DNA of 64,000 bases, from assembly GCA_020974905.1 (NCBI GenBank), contig CP087563.1, forward strand, positions 7,006,001 to 7,070,000, read 5' to 3'. The position numbers and the translations under genes were made by a program. Below are positions 59,537-64,000 of this stretch, one piece after another (positions within the stretch are counted from its first letter, which is position 1; every line of letters begins with the position of its first letter). The notes under the pieces are model-generated. The model was not told the origin of the DNA. It searched no databases and was given only the letters and a program-made list of their open reading frames with translations. This DNA is from Planctomycetes bacterium syqfu. GTDB taxonomy: Bacteria; Planctomycetota; Phycisphaerae; Phycisphaerales; Phycisphaeraceae.

Positions 59537-60022
59537 TTAGAGGACTGTCTCTATTCCTTTGGTTCTGACACATGTTTGACCGGTCGCCATGTCCAGGGTC
59601 ATGGTACGAGGCTTTTTTCCCCCGATATCCTGACCTTCAATGAGCATGTTGTTTTTCCAGAGAAATTTTCGAAGGACTGCAAAGTTGCGTTCGCCGATCC
59701 GAAATTGCTCGCCCATGTCCATCGGTGCACCGGCGCCAGCAACCTTAATCAGGATGCGCTCTTTGTGAGCACCACGTTCAAAAAGCTTACTGAACAAGGC
59801 AACGAGTCCTGTGTCGGCATACATAGTCGGTTTTTCCTTGGCCTTCTCAGGATTGGAACGTGACGATGGGAGTAGGCAGTGAATCATTCCTCCTACTCTG
59901 GCAACAGGATCGTAAGCAGTCACACCAAGACATGAACCCAATGAATAGGTGATGAGCATGTCACTGACATTATCGCTTACATACATTTCAGCTATGGCAA
60001 TCACCCTTGTATTCATGGGCAC
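59537..60022 (-). CDS. cheD: Chemoreceptor glutamine deamidase CheD
   Basis: The protein has 161 residues. The catalytic triad is visible: Cys in Y-S-L-G-S-C-L-G, His in G-G-M-I-H-C-L-L-P and Thr in Y-A-D-T-G-L. The conserved I-K-V-A-G-A-G-A and I-G-x-R-N block is also present. CheD deamidates receptor glutamines and cooperates with CheC/CheX-type phosphatases, which matches the neighbouring cheX-like gene. Confidence 0.95.
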   Translation of the reverse strand: MPMNTRVIAIAEMYVSDNVSDMLITYSLGSCLGVTAYDPVARVGGMIHCLLPSSRSNPEKAKEKPTMYADTGLVALFSKLFERGAHKERILIKVAGAGAPMDMGEQFRIGERNFAVLRKFLWKNNMLIEGQDIGGKKPRTMTLDMATGQTCVRTKGIETVL

Positions 60023-60046
60023 ACCCGTTCCTGTTAATGTGAGTCT

Positions 60047-60457
60047 TTAACCCGCTGCATCACGCGGCACCATTTCCAGCTCGATGAGTTGATTGAGAAT
60101 CTTCTCACGTGTTACTGGTTTGACGATGTAGGCTTCGCATTGACCATTAAATGCCTTGAGTACGTTATGTGCGTCTGACAAGGCTGTCGTCATCACCACT
60201 TTTGCACCATCACCAACGGAGATACCGTTGTCTACCTCAACCTGACGGATACATGTCAGGGCTTCCTGGCCATCCATGTTTGGCATCATGATGTCCAGGA
60301 AAACAAGGTCATAAGGCGTCTTGTCATTGATGGCGGATGTGATTGCTTCAACCGCTTCAATGCCGTCGATGGCAACATCACAGCTGCCATATTGTTGCAA
60401 ATGACCCAGGAGGACCTTGCGGCTGACAAAATCGTCTTCTGCAATGAGTATCTTCAT
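60047..60457 (-). CDS. Single-domain response regulator
   Basis: The protein has 136 residues from ATG 60457, overlapping the kinase stop by ATGA. It has a receiver pattern: L-I-A-E-D-D-F-V-S-R-K, Asp in V-F-L-D-I-M-M-P-N-M-D-G, Thr in V-M-T-T-A, and Lys in I-V-K-P-V-T. It is probably the direct partner of the upstream histidine kinase. The longer frame to 60592 overlaps the kinase and is rejected. Confidence 0.9.
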   Translation of the reverse strand: MKILIAEDDFVSRKVLLGHLQQYGSCDVAIDGIEAVEAITSAINDKTPYDLVFLDIMMPNMDGQEALTCIRQVEVDNGISVGDGAKVVMTTALSDAHNVLKAFNGQCEAYIVKPVTREKILNQLIELEMVPRDAAG

Positions 60458-62193
60458 GACATATAAACTCCATGTTTGGAGGGTTTGAGATTGAAACCGG
60501 GTTGATGGTTCATCATGTTTGGATTGCATATATTGCTGATCAACTGCATGAAGTGAATCTGCAGGTAATCGAAGATTAATTGGTGTTCCCACGGTTGAGC
60601 CGGATCAATCGGACACGTGTCGTTCTGAAGATGGATGGACATCGCAGAACAGCAGGCAGTTGGGATTGGACTGTTACGGATGATCTGATGCATTTCATCT
60701 GTACCGGCTTCCTCTTCAATCCGAGTGTCAACCAGAAGGACATTTTGGTTTTGCGAATAGTTGAAACTCTCCTGGCTGAGCATGGATTGAACCTGCCCGG
60801 CTGTTTTCACGGCTGTACACTGATAGCCGGCGAGTTTGGCTTGCCTGGAGAGGATGTAGCTGAGCGTATTGTCGTTGGTCCAGAGAAGAATGTTGGTTTG
60901 TTTCATACGCTGCCAAAGCGATGGACCTTTGATGACTTGTGTTGAGATTTTATTGATCGGAAGATTGACGATGAAATGACTGCCCACTTCCGGTTCGCTC
61001 TCAACTTCAATGGTTCCACCGAGCTTCTGGACCATCTTCTTGGTCATGCACAGACCGATACCCAATCCTTCGTGATGTCGGGTGTGATAATCTTCGAGTT
61101 GACTGAATGGGTCGAAAATGGAAGCGAGATTTTCTGCATCAACACCGATGCCGGTATCTTCGACTCGGATCTGTAGAAAATCAGTATCACCCAAAACCGG
61201 TAGACAACTGACATTCACGACAACCTGCCCCTGGGGTGTAAACTTGATTGCATTACTGATGAGACTGGTGAGTATCTTGGTGAGGATACGCGAATCCCCA
61301 CATACAAACTGGGGTGTATTCCGATCGATCAGGTCATACATTAACAAACCGGTCCCAATGGCCTGAGGTTGCATCATCTGAATCGCATTTTCAATGCACT
61401 GGTAGAGATCAAAATCTGCCTCCACCACATTCATCTCAGAATTGGTGAGTGTGCGATAATCCAGCAGGCGATCAACGATGGAAGCCAAGCGCATGGCACT
61501 GCTTTGGATCAGTTGGATTTCCTCACTTTGTTCTTCAGTCAATGTTGTTAGCGTCAATAGCTCAGTCATGCCAACAATCCCATTGAGGGGGGTTCGCATT
61601 TCATGACTGAGCAAAGCCAGAATGCGTTCCTGGATGTGACTGGATTGTTCATCATGTTCGCTGAGTTCAACAAGCTGCTCACCGAGCATTGCCAGCCCCA
61701 AACGGGCGTCATCGCGTTGAAGTGTAACCTGCTGTTGTCGTTCATATGTCTGTTTGCAGGTTTTGTGTGTGGAACACAGATCCAACCAGAGATTGATGAT
61801 GGATCGTACATGATCTTCAGATTCATCAATGCGCAGAGTCGTGACATTGGTCAATGATGGAACCTGTTTGTCCTGTTCGTTGCGCCGAATAAACAGGATG
61901 GGTAATCGATCAACATATTCAAGCCACAGCTCAGAGGAGTGGTTGTTGATCATTATTCCGTCCAGTAACGATTCGATGGATCGTAGTTGGGGTAGATTCC
62001 TGTCATCAATGACATGAACAATTGTGCCGTTGTCAAGATCATCGTCATGCAGCAGCATACTCGGCAGCTCGCCGTTAAATACGCTTTCGAATTGCCCATG
62101 CTTAACGTCCGATAGTTTCAGACGGCTATCTGGCCCCAGATTCGTTGACCCAAGCCAGAGAATATTCAGATTTTGTTTTGACCTGGCATTCAT
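60454..62193 (-). CDS. Cytoplasmic histidine kinase with degenerate receiver-like flanks
   Basis: The protein has 579 residues from ATG 62193 (an upstream ATG at 62229 is possible). An N-terminal receiver-like domain of about 130 residues lacks a clear phospho-acceptor. A coiled coil leads to HisKA (L-L-S-H-E-M-R-T-P-L-N-G-I-V-G-M) and HATPase (S-N-A-I-K-F-T-P-Q, D-T-G-I-G-V, F-D-P-F-S-Q-L, G-L-G-I-G-L). The C-terminal 130 residues look like a second receiver (V-L-L-V-D-T-R) without the usual lysine site. No membrane segment. It is divergent from cheA. It couples to the following regulator. Confidence 0.88.
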   Translation of the reverse strand: MNARSKQNLNILWLGSTNLGPDSRLKLSDVKHGQFESVFNGELPSMLLHDDDLDNGTIVHVIDDRNLPQLRSIESLLDGIMINNHSSELWLEYVDRLPILFIRRNEQDKQVPSLTNVTTLRIDESEDHVRSIINLWLDLCSTHKTCKQTYERQQQVTLQRDDARLGLAMLGEQLVELSEHDEQSSHIQERILALLSHEMRTPLNGIVGMTELLTLTTLTEEQSEEIQLIQSSAMRLASIVDRLLDYRTLTNSEMNVVEADFDLYQCIENAIQMMQPQAIGTGLLMYDLIDRNTPQFVCGDSRILTKILTSLISNAIKFTPQGQVVVNVSCLPVLGDTDFLQIRVEDTGIGVDAENLASIFDPFSQLEDYHTRHHEGLGIGLCMTKKMVQKLGGTIEVESEPEVGSHFIVNLPINKISTQVIKGPSLWQRMKQTNILLWTNDNTLSYILSRQAKLAGYQCTAVKTAGQVQSMLSQESFNYSQNQNVLLVDTRIEEEAGTDEMHQIIRNSPIPTACCSAMSIHLQNDTCPIDPAQPWEHQLIFDYLQIHFMQLISNICNPNMMNHQPGFNLKPSKHGVYMS

Positions 62194-62505
62194 AGACAAA
62201 AATCCAACCGGAAGCGCATGACAGTTCATACGCGGAAATTGCCGTACCCCTATTTATCTTCATACGTATTCGGCAATGCAGGACGGATACTTGATAATGT
62301 GAAGCTGATATATCCAGATTATCACTTTCACCAGGTCCGAAAGTAACGATTGAACCAAGTTTTTCTGAAGTGTCCGACCGATAACGTTTTGATTGGCTGC
62401 ATTGGAAAATATTGATCTGTTTTATCGACATATTCATTAAGGATGTACATCGGTAATTCCGATACGTTCTGACGGGGACAGGTCATTTCATAACCGAGGG
62501 ACGTT
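62194..62505. other. Divergent control region between the kinase and cheA
   Basis: About 310 bases between opposite starts with no convincing gene. It must hold promoters for both directions. GAGGGA before 62506 is the cheA ribosome binding site. No clear -35/-10 pair could be singled out. Confidence 0.45.
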
Positions 62506-64000
62506 ATGGATTCAAAAACAATTTCCGATCATGTTAATCAGCTGGCTGAATCCGTCATTCTTGCGGACGTAGATGATCCTGCCGGTTTGGCCGAGTTACA
62601 TTCGCTGTATGAAACATTGATTCAAAAACTCAATGAACAACAGCCACCTGTGATTCCAATTGCCATTCCGACGCGCTGTATTGAGATGATCGAAGAATTG
62701 ATTCTCAACGAATCTCAAACACCACAACAGGATCTTGATGATCTGGGGATGACCGTAGGTGTGATGCAGGCCCTGGCTTGCGCTGAGTTGACCATTGATG
62801 AAGCCGAGTTTCCTGACGCCATCCATTGGCAGTCAACGACGCCTGACATTGAAGATGCACTGGTATCATCATCAGACGTAACTCATGAAGATGCTCAGGC
62901 CTTAACCGTGGACCTGCCACCCAATGTCGATGAGAGTATTCTTGCGGACTTTCTGTCGCGTCAGCCAGGCGAATTGGAAAAACTCGAATGCCAGATCATG
63001 GAGCTTGAGAAGGACAATGCCAGTAATGCATTGGGAGAGATCAAGCGTATGATTCACACCCTCAAGGGTGAAACCGGATTATTGGGGTTGGCACCCATTT
63101 GTGATCTTTGTCATGCCATTGAAGACGCCATCGCCAATCGTTCCGTCGGTGAATTGATCGAACCGATGTTGAAAATCAAGGATTGGTTGGAACGCATTTT
63201 TGGGGCTTACTCCGGACAGAATGATCCACCCGAACCTGTGCGGAATATGCTTGTGTTACTTGAAGGTTCCGAAGCAGTGACATCTGCTGTTGAACCTGTA
63301 ACTGCTAGGCAGTCATCACAAAGCAATGTACCATCACCTGGAGTTGCTGCTGCTGAACCTGAACACGCAGGTCCGCAGACTTTTGCTGATCCGACACTTG
63401 TTGCTGAATTCATCACCGAATCGCGTGAGCATTTGGATGCAGCAGAAGCCGAGTTACTGGATGTTGAAGAAAATCCAGAAGACGAAGACAAGCTTAATGC
63501 GATCTTCCGGAGTTTCCATACGATCAAGGGGGTTGCCGGTTTTATCGGTTTACCTGACATTCAGTCGTTGGCTCATATCTCAGAAACGGTACTCGATCGC
63601 GCCCGTAAACATACGTTGGTTCTCACAGGGCATCCACTTGATGTGGCCTTTGAAGCAGTCGATGCGATGAAGCGTCTGATCGATCGTTTACAGGATGCCT
63701 TGGAAGCAGGTTCGGTCCCCGCGCCTGACCCTGATTTGCATGTCGTGCTTGATAAACTGCATGCGTTGGCGAATCCGGATCAGAATAAGGTAGTGGAAGC
63801 GACTCAAACCAGGGCCGAGCCTGATACCGCATCCACTCTGCCGGTTGCCAGCGAGCCGGACGATGATGATCTGGTGACTGAAGATCCACAGGATGATCCC
63901 AATGCCAAAATTGGTGAGATTCTTCAGACGCAGGCGCAGATTCCTGCAGAGAAAATCAACCAAGCTTTAGAAATTCAAAACAATCTCCGAAATCAGGTTC
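62506..64000 (+). CDS. cheA: Chemotaxis histidine kinase CheA with two Hpt domains, partial (runs off the window)
   Basis: An open frame from ATG 62506 continues past the window end (498 codons seen). Hpt 1 (about 137-245) has His184 in I-H-T-L-K-G-E-T-G-L-L-G-L, and Hpt 2 (about 295-400) has His338 in F-H-T-I-K-G-V-A-G-F-I-G-L. The last visible part (K-I-G-E-I-L-Q-T-Q-A-Q-I) is the start of a further insert module. The HATPase and CheW-like domains must lie downstream. Two Hpt sites are a feature of multi-Hpt CheA variants in environmental bacteria. It heads the plus-strand side of the chemotaxis locus, opposite cheB, cheX, cheY and cheD. Confidence 0.88.
   Translation, partial: MDSKTISDHVNQLAESVILADVDDPAGLAELHSLYETLIQKLNEQQPPVIPIAIPTRCIEMIEELILNESQTPQQDLDDLGMTVGVMQALACAELTIDEAEFPDAIHWQSTTPDIEDALVSSSDVTHEDAQALTVDLPPNVDESILADFLSRQPGELEKLECQIMELEKDNASNALGEIKRMIHTLKGETGLLGLAPICDLCHAIEDAIANRSVGELIEPMLKIKDWLERIFGAYSGQNDPPEPVRNMLVLLEGSEAVTSAVEPVTARQSSQSNVPSPGVAAAEPEHAGPQTFADPTLVAEFITESREHLDAAEAELLDVEENPEDEDKLNAIFRSFHTIKGVAGFIGLPDIQSLAHISETVLDRARKHTLVLTGHPLDVAFEAVDAMKRLIDRLQDALEAGSVPAPDPDLHVVLDKLHALANPDQNKVVEATQTRAEPDTASTLPVASEPDDDDLVTEDPQDDPNAKIGEILQTQAQIPAEKINQALEIQNNLRNQV

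Overview
The window is one contig of a Gram-negative, chemotactic heterotroph. Lipopolysaccharide heptose genes, an RND pump, a lipobox OmpA protein and a secreted-repeat cassette all point to a diderm envelope. Weak or variable ribosome binding sites, a tyrosine recombinase of the NLR(A)-RE(S/T)E type, and many large exported proteins of unknown function fit Planctomycetota, perhaps class Phycisphaerae. That placement is inference from gene style, not from a marker gene. Base composition is about half G+C throughout, with no sharp islands.

Layout. 1-11,035: an accessory region dominated by three consecutive plus-strand genes (613-10,454). They encode a secreted protein of four PPC-like repeats, a membrane-anchored 1144-residue multidomain protein, and a 1575-residue exported protein that ends in a kinase-like domain. 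11,087-16,194: a mobile-element scar zone. It has a displaced 3' end of tRNA-Val with its terminator, a voltage-gated-type potassium channel gene, a 5' stub of hsdM, a damaged prim-pol replication gene, a small helix-turn-helix gene and a tyrosine integrase whose last codons lie inside the intact tRNA-Val(CAC). 16,486-23,127: tatA, then the minus-strand lipid cluster rpmF-plsX-fabH-fabD-fabG-acpP-fabF. 23,352-27,660: an FmdB-type zinc ribbon gene and a heptose/LPS group (gmhB-like fusion, GT9, GT4). 28,089-35,081 (minus): an RND pump with its fusion protein, prfB with a programmed-frameshift arrangement, and a beta-hydroxyacid dehydrogenase. 35,267-42,613: OmpA-like lipoprotein, nadE, a zinc-ribbon membrane protein, an alpha/beta hydrolase, a small lipoprotein, a peroxiredoxin, a rhomboid protease and an unknown gene. 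43,201-46,966: a MASE1 histidine kinase with two response regulators. 46,993-53,310: a zinc-ribbon protein, an AraC regulator divergent from an ADP-ribosylglycohydrolase, smpB, mnmE and mrp. 53,488-57,486: a Spy-like protein and an ECF42-type sigma factor with DGPF/YCII partners. 57,523-64,000: a chemotaxis block (cheB, cheX, cheY, cheD, a response regulator, a histidine kinase) divergent from a cheA that runs off the window.

How the parts work together. The lipid cluster builds acyl chains and the first phospholipid precursor, and the gmhB/GT9/GT4 group builds LPS inner core. The two-component and chemotaxis genes form translationally coupled runs with 4-base or short overlaps. Dispersed palindromic repeats of several families sit between these units: four copies of a GTCATTCCCGC repeat, plus GAAGGACACG, CGCCAAG, CACAGAG and ACTAGGG types. 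They mark the spacers and also the edge of the hsdM stub.

The most unusual points are: the exported kinase-like cassette; the inverted att half-site carrying integrase arm-like repeats; a prfB shift site with UAA in place of UGA; two single-base frameshifts in the same sigma-factor locus; and a block of alternating GCAGCCACC hairpins at 42,690-42,885.
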